Assembly: GCF_025362455.1 (NCBI RefSeq)
Contig: NZ_JANYGJ010000121.1
Span: 1 to 18,424 of the forward strand
Direction: 5' to 3'
From: Deinococcus sp.
GTDB lineage: Bacteria > Deinococcota > Deinococci > Deinococcales > Deinococcaceae
Length of the DNA: 18,424 bases
The translations under genes and the position numbers were made by a program. The notes under the pieces are model-generated. The model made no database searches. It was not told the DNA's origin and worked only from the letters and a program-made list of their open reading frames with translations. Numbering within the stretch: the stretch's first letter is position 1; each line of letters begins with the position of its first letter. This document shows positions 6,468 to 14,216 of this stretch, piece after piece.

Positions 6468-6494
6468 GTGCTCAAGGCCAGGCGCCGGATATGA
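6468..6494 (+). CDS. Eight-codon leader ORF overlapping the folC start
   Basis: GTG at 6468 opens MLKARRRI and stops at TGA 6492-6494, which overlaps the folC ATG (6491-6493) as ATGA. The GTG sits 7 bases after TAACCT, the spacing seen at leaderless starts in this window. FolC itself lacks both a -10 at that distance and a Shine-Dalgarno sequence. I infer that ribosomes load on the leaderless GTG and re-initiate at folC. The peptide is basic (Lys, three Arg). Whether it has any role beyond coupling is unknown. Confidence 0.45.
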   Translation: MLKARRRI

Positions 6495-7717
6495 CTCCTC
6501 CCGACCCTTACGCCTGGCTGTACTCGCGCACCCGCCAGGGCCGGACACGTGGACCGGCCCGCGCCCGGCGACTGCTGGACGCACTCGGATCACCAGACAG
6601 CCAGTTTCAGAGCATCCGGGTCACCGGCACCAACGGCAAGGGCAGCACCTGCGCCCTGCTGGAAGCGGGCCTGATCGCCGCCGGGCACAGCGTCGGCAGC
6701 TTCACCAGCCCGCACCTGGAGCGCTTCGAGGAGCGGGTCCGGGTGAACGGGCAGACCATCAGCCCCGACCAGACCGCCGAATTCATCGCCTGGGCGCAGC
6801 AGCACGCCCCGGACGCCGCCTTTTTCGACCTGAGCCTGGGGCTGGCCTGCCAGGCGTTCGCCCGCGCAGGCGTGCGGTGGGCGGTCATGGAAGCGGGCGT
6901 GGGCGGCGTCTCGGACGCGACGCAGGCGCTCGCTGGCGTCCGGGCGGTGCTGGTGACCAACGTGGCGCTCGACCATACGGCGACCCTGGGACCGACACTC
7001 TCCGACATCGCCCGCGACAAGGCCGGGGCCGCGCTGCCCGGCGTGCCGCTGCTGAGCACCGCCACCGGTGAGGCGCTGGTGGTCGTCGCCGAGGTGGCCG
7101 CCGAGCACCTGTGTATGCTGCATACGCCCCGAAGCCACCCGGCACTGTTCGCCCTACCGCGCCCGCCCGCCATGCTTGGGCCGCACCAGTTTCGAAACGC
7201 CCAGTTGGCCGCCGCGACCCTGCGCCTGCTGGGCTGTGAATCTGGGCCGAACTCCGAATCCGGGCCAAACTTCGAATCCGGGCTGGACGCCGCCCTGAAC
7301 GTCACCTTTCCGGCCCGCCTGGAGCGCTTCACGGTGGCTGGCCGCACGGTGCTGCTCGACGGCGCCCACAACCCACATGCCGCGCAGGCGCTGGTCGCCG
7401 CCGTGACGGAGCTGGCCGTTTCGGGGATAGCTGTCACAGGGATAGACGTGCTGCTGTTCGGCAACTTCGCCCGCAAGGACACGGCGGCCACGCTCGCGCC
7501 GCTGCTGGCGCTGACGCCCGTGCGGGTCTTCACGGCGCCGGGCCAGGGAGCGACCGAGCCAGGGGGGCTGGCCTCGCACTACGGCGGGGAAGCGGTAGCC
7601 GACCCACACGCCGCCCTGGCACGGGCGCTGGCGCTGACGCCTGTGGGGGGCACGCTGCTGCTGACCGGCAGCCTGTATCTGGCGGGGGCGCTGCGGGGGG
7701 CGCTGGTAGGCGGTTGA
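6491..7717 (+). CDS. folC: Folylpolyglutamate synthase/dihydrofolate synthase
   Basis: FolC joins glutamate to dihydropteroate and to reduced folates in the cytoplasm, using ATP. The 408-residue Mur-ligase-fold protein has the P-loop GTNGKGS (46-52), the following SFTSPHLERFEERVRVNG segment and the C-terminal-domain motif DGAHNPHA (His293). Length is normal for the family. A tandem repeat (residues 250-264: ESGPNS, ESGPNF, then ESGLD) sits just before the junction to the C-terminal domain, and a looser 15-bp repeat encodes SGIAVTGIDV near 7435. The start is taken at ATG 6491 because PDPYAWLYS fits FolC N-termini; it is likely translated by coupling to the leader ORF. Confidence 0.94.
   Translation: MTPPDPYAWLYSRTRQGRTRGPARARRLLDALGSPDSQFQSIRVTGTNGKGSTCALLEAGLIAAGHSVGSFTSPHLERFEERVRVNGQTISPDQTAEFIAWAQQHAPDAAFFDLSLGLACQAFARAGVRWAVMEAGVGGVSDATQALAGVRAVLVTNVALDHTATLGPTLSDIARDKAGAALPGVPLLSTATGEALVVVAEVAAEHLCMLHTPRSHPALFALPRPPAMLGPHQFRNAQLAAATLRLLGCESGPNSESGPNFESGLDAALNVTFPARLERFTVAGRTVLLDGAHNPHAAQALVAAVTELAVSGIAVTGIDVLLFGNFARKDTAATLAPLLALTPVRVFTAPGQGATEPGGLASHYGGEAVADPHAALARALALTPVGGTLLLTGSLYLAGALRGALVGG
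7238..7288 (+). repeat. 18-bp tandem repeat within folC
   Basis: Units at 7238-7255, 7256-7273 and a partial from 7274 encode ESGPNS, ESGPNF and ESGLD. The array is in frame. Confidence 0.88.
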
Positions 7718-7777
7718 CGGTGATGTTGCGTTGGTGGGGCTTTGGCACTGTGCAAATGCGTCTGCACCCCCGGCCCC

Positions 7778-7792
7778 CGCCCCGGTGGGGCG
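7778..7792. other. GC hairpin downstream of folC
   Basis: CGCCCC-GGT-GGGGCG forms a perfect 6-bp stem in the 221-base gap after folC. No T-run follows. It may act as a weak terminator or mRNA end. The rest of the gap holds two short dispersed repeats (7835-7848 and 7889-7905) and no gene that I can support. Confidence 0.35.
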
Positions 7793-7888
7793 CAACTGGC
7801 CACAGGTTCGGGGGAGAGCAGGCGTGCTGACCGCTCCGTTCACGACGAGTGCTTGCACAGGGAAGTGAGCGCCTGCCCTGATCCGTTC

Positions 7889-7905
7889 CCGCGCACCGCC
7901 TCCCC
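7889..7905. repeat. Short dispersed GC repeat (CCGCGCACCGCCTCCCC)
   Basis: The same sequence occurs at 10230-10246 just before the trmJ -10 box. Its 12-base core also occurs inverted at 10124-10135. All three are intergenic and next to leaderless gene starts. Confidence 0.6.
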
Positions 7906-7926
7906 ACTCCCCACAAGCCCCCTTGC

Positions 7927-7938
7927 TACACTCCCGCC
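7927..7938 (+). promoter_or_regulatory. -10 box of leaderless ruvX
   Basis: TACACT (7927-7932) is followed by six bases and the ATG at 7939. No Shine-Dalgarno sequence is present. Confidence 0.6.
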
Positions 7939-8394
7939 ATGACTACGCCGCCGCCACTGCCGACCTTCCTCGCCCTCGATGTCAGCAAAAGCCGGGTGGG
8001 GTACGCGGTCAATCACGGCGCTCTGGTGTTCGGGCGGGGGAGCTTTGACCGGACGCGGCTGAAAAACGATCTCAGGGCCATTTTGCACAAGCAGCGCACG
8101 GAGGGCGCCACGGCGCTGGTGCTGGGGCTGCCGCTGCGCACCGACGGGGCGCCGAGTCCATCGGCTGACCGGATCAGATCGTTCGGCACCGAGCTGAGGC
8201 GGGCCGGAGCCACGGTGACGTATCAAGACGAGCGCTTCACGACCCGCCGCGCCCGCGAACTGGGCGCCGTGGACCTCGACGAGGCCGCCGCCGTGCAGAT
8301 TCTGGAACTGTACGTGCAGGGGCTGACGATGGCCCAGGCACTGGCATCACAGGCAACGGCAACACAGGCACCGGCAACAGCGCCCCAAAAATAA
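7939..8394 (+). CDS. ruvX: RuvX/YqgF-family RNase H-fold nuclease
   Basis: Members of this family are RNase H-fold nucleases linked to 16S rRNA 5'-end maturation and to Holliday junction resolution. The 151-residue protein has the N-terminal strand FLALDVSKSRVGYAV with its acidic residue. GLPLRTDG, YQDERFTTRRARE and VDLDEAAAVQILELYVQGL follow; the last carries the C-terminal catalytic acid. The canonical D-x-G is D-V-S here. After the domain comes a short tail made of a 15-bp repeat (8349-8378, QATAT/QAPAT). It starts leaderless. The TAA stop lies inside the A-rich tract that serves as the U-tract of the convergent tRNA terminator. Confidence 0.85.
   Translation: MTTPPPLPTFLALDVSKSRVGYAVNHGALVFGRGSFDRTRLKNDLRAILHKQRTEGATALVLGLPLRTDGAPSPSADRIRSFGTELRRAGATVTYQDERFTTRRARELGAVDLDEAAAVQILELYVQGLTMAQALASQATATQAPATAPQK
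8349..8378 (+). repeat. 15-bp tandem duplication in the ruvX tail
   Basis: ACAGGCAACGGCAAC (8349-8363) is followed by ACAGGCACCGGCAAC (8364-8378). It encodes a Q/A/T-rich tail after the conserved domain. Confidence 0.85.
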
Positions 8395-8415
8395 AAACCC
8401 CCGCGCAGGCGGAGG
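8387..8415 (-). terminator. Terminator of the tRNA-Cys/tRNA-Val unit
   Basis: On the minus strand the stem CCTCCGC-CTGC-GCGGGGG (8415-8398) is followed by TTTTTATTTTT. On the plus strand the same hairpin follows the ruvX stop and is trailed only by CTTTC, so it may work in both directions but is much stronger leftward. Confidence 0.85.
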
Positions 8416-8425
8416 CTTTCGTGTG

Positions 8426-8500
8426 TGGTAGACCCGAGCAGATTTGAACTGCTGACCCCTACAGTGTCAATGTAGTGCTCTACCCCTGAGCTACGGATCT
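8426..8500 (-). tRNA. tRNA-Val (anticodon GAC)
   Basis: On the minus strand the acceptor arms AGATCCG and CGGGTCT pair. The anticodon stem CTACA/TGTAG encloses TTGACAC (anticodon GAC), the T-loop is TTCAAAT, the discriminator is A and CCA is encoded. It lies 33 bases downstream of tRNA-Cys in the same unit. Confidence 0.96.
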
Positions 8501-8533
8501 GGGTGGGTAAGTGTCCTCACCCGTGAAGGGCTT

Positions 8534-8609
<76 letters not shown>

Positions 8610-8653
8610 CGTGTGGGGCAGGGCTGTCAGCCCCGGTTCTCCCAGCGGGGTGA

Positions 8654-8682
8654 ATAGTAGCATGAGCGCTGCGGGCTGTCAA
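8654..8682 (-). promoter_or_regulatory. sigma70 promoter of the tRNA-Cys/tRNA-Val unit
   Basis: On the minus strand a perfect TTGACA (8682-8677), a 17-base spacer and TACTAT (8659-8654) lie about 47 bases upstream of tRNA-Cys. It has the same architecture as the tRNA-His promoter. Confidence 0.85.
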
Positions 8683-8723
8683 AACTGGCAAGCGGCCCTG
8701 GCGGCGAGGTACACCGGGCGGGG

Positions 8724-8735
8724 TAGCATGTCGGC
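8724..8735 (+). promoter_or_regulatory. -10 box of leaderless glgA
   Basis: TAGCAT (8724-8729) is followed by six bases and the ATG at 8736. There is no ribosome binding site. Confidence 0.65.
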
Positions 8736-10103
8736 ATGCACATCCTGCACGTCGCCTCCGAGGCGTATCCGTATTCTCGTACCGGCGGGCTGGCCGATGT
8801 CCTGGGCGCCCTGCCCCCCGAACTGGTCCGGCAGGGTATGGCGGTCAGCGTCCTCTCGCCCTGGTACGCAGACCTGCTCGGCACGCCCCGCGAAATCTGG
8901 CGCGGCGGTGATCTGCGGCTGGGCGAACTCTACCAGGAGGGCGTCAGGCACCTGTTTCTGGAGACGCCGGATTTTCGCCGCCCCGGCATCTACCACCCCG
9001 ACGACGTGCGGCGCTTCGCCAACTGGGGCCGCCTGGCGCTGCCGGTCCTGACCTCGGCGGGCGTGAGATTCGACGTGCTGCACGGCCACGACTGGGCCGC
9101 CGGGCTGGTCGCTGCGCACGGCAGCCTGCATCAGTTGCCCAGCGTGTTTACCATCCACAATTTGCAGTACCAGGGCAGATGGAACATGGCCGAGGGCTTC
9201 CCCTGGACCGGCCTGCCCGACTGGCTCAATACCCCACTGGGCGCCGAGTTCTACGGCGACATCAACCTGATGAAAGCCGGGCTGCGCTTCGCCTCGCACG
9301 TCACCACGGTGAGCCCGACCTACGCCCGTGAGATCACCACACCTGAATTCGGAGAAGGGCTCGACGGGCTCCTGCGCGAGCGGCTGGCGAGGGGGCAACT
9401 GTCGGGCGTCATCAACGGGCTCGATCAGGAGCGCTGGAATCCGCGCACCGACCCGCACGTCCTGCCCTACGGCGACATGGCGGGCAAGCAGGCCAGCATC
9501 AGTGCCGTGCGCCAGGAATTTCAGCTCGACGACGCCCCGATTCTCAGTTGCGTCTCGCGGCTGGCGGTGCAAAAAGGGCTGGATATTCTGCTGGCCGCCC
9601 TGCCTAGAATCGTGGAGAAGTGGAACGTGGTGCTGCTCGGCAGCGGCGACGCCCAGCTCGAAGCCGCCTTCTCGGCCTGGGCGCAGCGCTCGGCGCGGGT
9701 GCGGCACGTCACCGGCATGAACGAATCACTCTCGCACCGGCTGTACGCGGGCGCCCACGCCTTCGCCATGCCCAGCCGTTTCGAGCCGTGCGGCCTGTCG
9801 CAGATGATCGCCCTGCGCTACGGCACCCTGCCGATTGCCCGCGCCACCGGGGGCCTGGCCGACACCGTGCCGGAGGACGTGGGCTTTGTCTTTGGCGAGC
9901 CGACGCCCGCCGCCTTTCTGGAGGCCCTGAACCGCGCCGAGCGTGAGCTGGCCGACCCAGACCGGTGGAATGCCCGCGCCAGCCGGGGCCTGAGCATGGA
10001 CTTCTCGTGGGCGGGACCGGCGAAGCGGTATATCGAGATCTACCAGCAGGTCCGGGGCGAGGCGAACGGGCCGCTGAGTGAGGCGGGGCTGGAGGTGGTG
10101 TAG
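8736..10103 (+). CDS. glgA: Glycogen synthase, GT5 family
   Basis: GlgA transfers glucose from ADP-glucose to growing alpha-1,4-glucan in the cytoplasm. The 455-residue GT-B protein begins MHILHVASEAYPYSRTGGLADVL. It shows HGHDWAAGL in the N-terminal domain, INGLD, a SRLAVQKGLDIL hinge segment and PSRFEPCGLSQMIALRYGT followed by ATGGLADTV, the C-terminal acceptor/nucleotide region. Length is near the family norm. In the ADP-glucose-binding K-x-G-G-L motif the lysine is arginine (R-T-G-G-L, residue 15). It is a single-gene leaderless unit; no other glycogen genes are in the window. Confidence 0.94.
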   Translation: MHILHVASEAYPYSRTGGLADVLGALPPELVRQGMAVSVLSPWYADLLGTPREIWRGGDLRLGELYQEGVRHLFLETPDFRRPGIYHPDDVRRFANWGRLALPVLTSAGVRFDVLHGHDWAAGLVAAHGSLHQLPSVFTIHNLQYQGRWNMAEGFPWTGLPDWLNTPLGAEFYGDINLMKAGLRFASHVTTVSPTYAREITTPEFGEGLDGLLRERLARGQLSGVINGLDQERWNPRTDPHVLPYGDMAGKQASISAVRQEFQLDDAPILSCVSRLAVQKGLDILLAALPRIVEKWNVVLLGSGDAQLEAAFSAWAQRSARVRHVTGMNESLSHRLYAGAHAFAMPSRFEPCGLSQMIALRYGTLPIARATGGLADTVPEDVGFVFGEPTPAAFLEALNRAERELADPDRWNARASRGLSMDFSWAGPAKRYIEIYQQVRGEANGPLSEAGLEVV

Positions 10104-10254
10104 GAGGTGCGCGGGAGGCGGTGGGCGGTGCGCGGGAACAGAATCCGGGTGCCCGTGCGGTGGGCGCAGAGGCACAGGCGCTCAAAGCTATGCCCGGCCA
10201 TCGCCCCTGCTCTTACCGCGTCCTGCGTACCGCGCACCGCCTCCCCCAATGCTC
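10104..10254. repeat. GC-rich spacer with an inverted repeat, glgA to trmJ
   Basis: This spacer holds GGCGGTGCGCGG (10124-10135) and its inverted copy CCGCGCACCGCC (10230-10241) about 95 bases apart. The second copy extends into TCCCC as at 7889-7905. I see no gene or U-tract terminator here. Confidence 0.5.
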
Positions 10255-10267
10255 TACCATGCGCGGC
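10255..10267 (+). promoter_or_regulatory. -10 box of leaderless trmJ-like gene
   Basis: TACCAT (10255-10260) is followed by seven bases and GTG 10268. An in-frame ATG at 10259 lies within the box itself, so it would not be in the transcript. This favours GTG as the start. Confidence 0.55.
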
Positions 10268-11092
10268 GTGAAACTCGCGGTGGTGCTGGTGTCTCCCAAA
10301 ACGTCGGGCAATGTGGGCGCGGCGGCGCGGGCCATGCTCAACATGGGCGCCGATGACCTGCGGATCGTGGCCCCGCGCTGCGATTACCGCGATTCGGGCA
10401 GCCGGGCGATGGCCGTTCACGCCGCGAAGTTGCTCGAAGAAGCCAGGGTCTACGCCACGCTGGCCGAGGCGATTGCCGACCGCGACCTGGTGGTGGGCAC
10501 CAGCGCCAGACTGCGGGCGGTGCTCTCGGCGCCTCAGCACCCGGCGGGGCTGCGCCCCCTGGTCCGCGACAGCGCCGCCCCCGCGCTGGTCTTCGGGCCG
10601 GAGGAATCGGGCCTGAGCAACGCCGACCTGGAGCTGTGCCGCCTGACCATGCAGATTCCCACCGCCGAGTACGCCAGCCTGAATCTGGCTCAGGCCGTGC
10701 TGCTGAGCTGCTACGAGTTCTTGCAGTCGGCAGCTTCCCAGGGAGCAGGCTCGGAGGCAACTTCAGCGAACTTGGCTGCGTCTCAGGGCCAGCCTGAAGC
10801 CGCGCCGCCTGAGCGCCAGGCGGCCATCAGCAGCGAGATGGAAGGGCTCTACGCCCACCTGCGCGACGTGATGCTGCTGACCGGCTACACCGACGCCGTG
10901 CGTGCCCGCCATACCCTGCGACTGTGGCGCGTGGCGCTCGACAAGGCGACCTTCAGCCCATCCGAGGTGCGCCTGGTGCGCGGCCTGCTGCGCCAGGTCC
11001 AGTGGAAGGTGGCCCAGACAGGCACAGAGACCCAGGTAAACACAGAGACCCAGACAGGCACAGACAAAGGGGAAGTGGGAAGCGGGGAGTAG
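10268..11092 (+). CDS. TrmJ-like SPOUT RNA 2'-O-methyltransferase
   Basis: This SAM-dependent methyltransferase of the TrmH/SPOUT superfamily probably methylates a ribose 2'-OH in the tRNA anticodon loop. The 274-residue product shows motif 1 SGNVGAAARAMLNMG, motif 2 LVFGPEESGLSNADLELC and motif 3 IPTAEYASLNLAQAV, which form the knot and SAM site. A TrmJ-type C-terminal extension follows, with a helical LRLWRVALDKATFSPSE segment. A Gln/Ala/Ser-rich linker (about 160-185) interrupts it. The tail is an 18-bp tandem repeat (11015-11065). The start is taken at leaderless GTG 10268; ATG 10259 would add three residues. TrmJ rather than a rRNA target is my inference from this C-terminal extension. 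Confidence 0.85.
   Translation: MKLAVVLVSPKTSGNVGAAARAMLNMGADDLRIVAPRCDYRDSGSRAMAVHAAKLLEEARVYATLAEAIADRDLVVGTSARLRAVLSAPQHPAGLRPLVRDSAAPALVFGPEESGLSNADLELCRLTMQIPTAEYASLNLAQAVLLSCYEFLQSAASQGAGSEATSANLAASQGQPEAAPPERQAAISSEMEGLYAHLRDVMLLTGYTDAVRARHTLRLWRVALDKATFSPSEVRLVRGLLRQVQWKVAQTGTETQVNTETQTGTDKGEVGSGE
11015..11065 (+). repeat. 18-bp tandem repeat at the trmJ-like 3' end
   Basis: Units at 11015-11032, 11033-11050 and a partial at 11051-11065 encode a Thr/Gln/Glu tail (QTGTET, QVNTET, QTGTD). Confidence 0.88.
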
Positions 11093-11095
11093 GAA

Positions 11096-11142
11096 CGGCC
11101 CTCGGTCTTTCCCCACAGGCCACGCGCCACAAGCCACAAGCC
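11096..11142. repeat. GTGGCTT-type intergenic repeat, copy B (inverted)
   Basis: Read on the minus strand it has GGCTTGTGGCTTGTGG, a GCGTGGCC unit and then TGTGGGGAAAGACCGAGG. The last part matches copy C at 13596-13615 with one indel. It fills the gap between the trmJ-like gene and the kinase gene. Confidence 0.7.
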
Positions 11143-11191
11143 GGGCGCCCCAACTGAACGCTCCGCAACCAATCCAAACTCCCCCGGCGCC

Positions 11192-11203
11192 TAAACTGGG
11201 CAG
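11192..11203 (+). promoter_or_regulatory. -10 box of the leaderless kinase gene
   Basis: TAAACT (11192-11197) is followed by six bases and ATG 11204. No Shine-Dalgarno sequence is present. Confidence 0.65.
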
Positions 11204-12944
<1,741 letters not shown>

Positions 12945-12958
<14 letters not shown>

Positions 12959-12991
12959 GGTCCAGGCTCAGGGTCCAGTTGCCACAGGCGT
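12945..12991. repeat. 12-bp direct repeat of the kinase gene 3' end
   Basis: TGCCACAGGCGT at 12945-12956, which includes the end of the kinase coding sequence, recurs at 12980-12991. Between them AGGGTCCAG is also doubled. This looks like a small local duplication after the stop codon. Confidence 0.7.
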
Positions 12992-13005
12992 GATGGGGGG
13001 CCGTC

Positions 13006-13041
13006 TTGAGTAGCCTCCACCGGACGCGCTACCTTTAAGTC
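13006..13041 (+). promoter_or_regulatory. Promoter of leaderless YbjN-domain gene
   Basis: TTGAGT (13006-13011), an 18-base spacer and TACCTT (13030-13035) are followed by six bases and ATG 13042. It is one of the few leaderless promoters here with a recognisable -35. Confidence 0.6.
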
Positions 13042-13575
13042 ATGCGACTTTCCGCCGCCCTGATTCCTGTTTGCCTGATCACCGCCCTCAGTGTCGCCGC
13101 CGCCCAGACCGAGCCAGTCCAAACCCAGTCAGCACCGCCTGAGCGCTCCTCGGCGTCCAGTGCGCTGGTGCTGCGGACCACACCGGAGGCGCTGCTGAGC
13201 GACCTGAAGGTGGCGGGCTACCAGGCCACGCTGGACACCAGCGGCGAGCAGCCGTCCATCCTGCTGGAAAAGAAGGCCGACAACGTGGTCATCAACCTCG
13301 ATTTCATCGGCTGTAACGCCAGCAGTTGCGACGCCGTGGAGGCCAACGTCTGGTACGACGCCGCCAAGATGAAGAGCCTGCCGGACCTGAAGACCATCAA
13401 CAGTTGGAATCAGGAATACTACGTTCAGGCGTACATCGACACCGATAAGAACATCAATCTGCTGAGCCGCTACCGCTTTACCGGCGGCTTTACCCACGCC
13501 AACTTCCTCGGCTGGCTGGCCGACTTCGAGGATGAGAGCAACGAGTTCGACCAGATCATGCAGGATTTAAATTAG
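13042..13575 (+). CDS. Secreted YbjN-domain protein
   Basis: The 177-residue product starts with a clear signal peptide (Arg2, a hydrophobic core, likely cleavage after SVAAA near residue 21). A short Gln/Ser/Pro-rich linker follows. The rest fits the YbjN domain: a TPEALLSDLKVAGYQATL helix-strand, a central segment with two cysteines (GCNASSCDAVEANVWYD), SWNQEYYVQAYIDTDKNINLLSRY and the C-terminal GGFTHANFLGWLADFEDESNEFDQIM. The two cysteines, four residues apart, could form a disulfide outside the cytoplasm. The biochemical role of YbjN domains is not established. It is a single leaderless unit. Confidence 0.8.
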   Translation: MRLSAALIPVCLITALSVAAAQTEPVQTQSAPPERSSASSALVLRTTPEALLSDLKVAGYQATLDTSGEQPSILLEKKADNVVINLDFIGCNASSCDAVEANVWYDAAKMKSLPDLKTINSWNQEYYVQAYIDTDKNINLLSRYRFTGGFTHANFLGWLADFEDESNEFDQIMQDLN

Positions 13576-13618
13576 GGTGTGGATTGTGGGTTGTGGGTCG
13601 TGGGGAAGACCGAGATCT
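13576..13618. repeat. GTGGCTT-type intergenic repeat, copy C
   Basis: The plus strand reads GTGTGGATTGTGGGTTGTGG and then GTCGTGGGGAAGACCGAG. It lies directly after the YbjN gene stop. The GTGGGGAAGACCGAG part matches copy B read on its minus strand. Confidence 0.7.
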
Positions 13619-13650
13619 GTGTGTGTTTCCCTGAAGCGTTGACGGCAAAA

Positions 13651-13725
13651 ACGTCGTCACCCTGAAGGAAATAGCGGGTCTCGTCGTTGAACGAAGACAT
13701 CTTTCGCGTCGCTCAGGATGATAAA
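13651..13725. repeat. REP-like imperfect palindrome
   Basis: Ends GTCACCCTGA (13656-13665) and TCAGGATGATA (13713-13723) are imperfect inverted repeats. Between them GTCTCGTCG and ACGAAGAC form an inner arm. The pattern resembles dispersed GTCACCCTGAG...CTCAGGATGAC elements known from many bacterial genomes. It sits between the convergent YbjN and apaG genes. Confidence 0.55.
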
Positions 13726-13759
13726 TCGGGCACTTCTCTGTTCCTGCTCCCCACACCCC

Positions 13760-14164
13760 TCAGTTCAGCGTCCGCTCCTCCGGCACGTTCAGCAGGAAGG
13801 CGGGAATCTTGACCCGTCCGGCGCGGCCCCAGGCGTCGCGCAATTCGTAGTGGCCCGACATCTGGCCGGGCAGGGCCTCCAGGGTCACGAAGCTGTCATA
13901 GACGTACACGCCGCCCGGCGCGATGATCGGTTGCTGGCCCACCACGCCCTCGCCCTGCACCTCAGTCTGGGTGAGGGTGCCGTCGGTGATCTGCCAGGCG
14001 CGGGCGATGACCTGCCAGGAATCAGGGGCGTGGTTCTCGATGCGGATGACGTAGGTGAACACCTGCCGCCCTGGCCGTGAATAGGCGCTCAGGTGCGTCA
14101 CGCTGACGTCTACGCGCACGTCGGGCCAGCTCAGCTCAGCCCCAGGGGCGGCAGTTTCGGACAT
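13760..14164 (-). CDS. apaG: ApaG-domain protein
   Basis: The 134-residue product is an ApaG (DUF525) protein with a fibronectin-III-like beta fold. It shows VDVSVTHLSAYSRPGRQVFTYVIRIEN and the glycine-rich family motif GEGVVGQQPIIAPGG, followed by YDSFVTLEALPGQMSGHYEL. Length agrees with bacterial ApaG (about 125). Its function is unresolved; in enterobacteria it is encoded beside rsmA and apaH, which are absent here. I choose ATG 14164 because MSETAAPGAELSW fits and TATCCT lies 7 bases upstream. The longer frame to 14263 would run through the promoter of the divergent peptidase gene. Confidence 0.9.
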   Translation of the reverse strand: MSETAAPGAELSWPDVRVDVSVTHLSAYSRPGRQVFTYVIRIENHAPDSWQVIARAWQITDGTLTQTEVQGEGVVGQQPIIAPGGVYVYDSFVTLEALPGQMSGHYELRDAWGRAGRVKIPAFLLNVPEERTLN

Positions 14165-14216
14165 GGGGAGAAGGATAAAGCAAAAGCCGCCGCCTGTTGG
14201 GCTTATTCTGGCACTC
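14165..14216. promoter_or_regulatory. Compact divergent promoter region, apaG and M42 peptidase
   Basis: Only 52 bases separate the two start codons. Minus strand: TATCCT (14177-14172) with 7 bases to the apaG ATG. Plus strand: TATTCT (14204-14209) with 7 bases to ATG 14217. The two -10 boxes are 26 bases apart, so the two -35 regions must overlap and the promoters probably compete. Confidence 0.6.
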
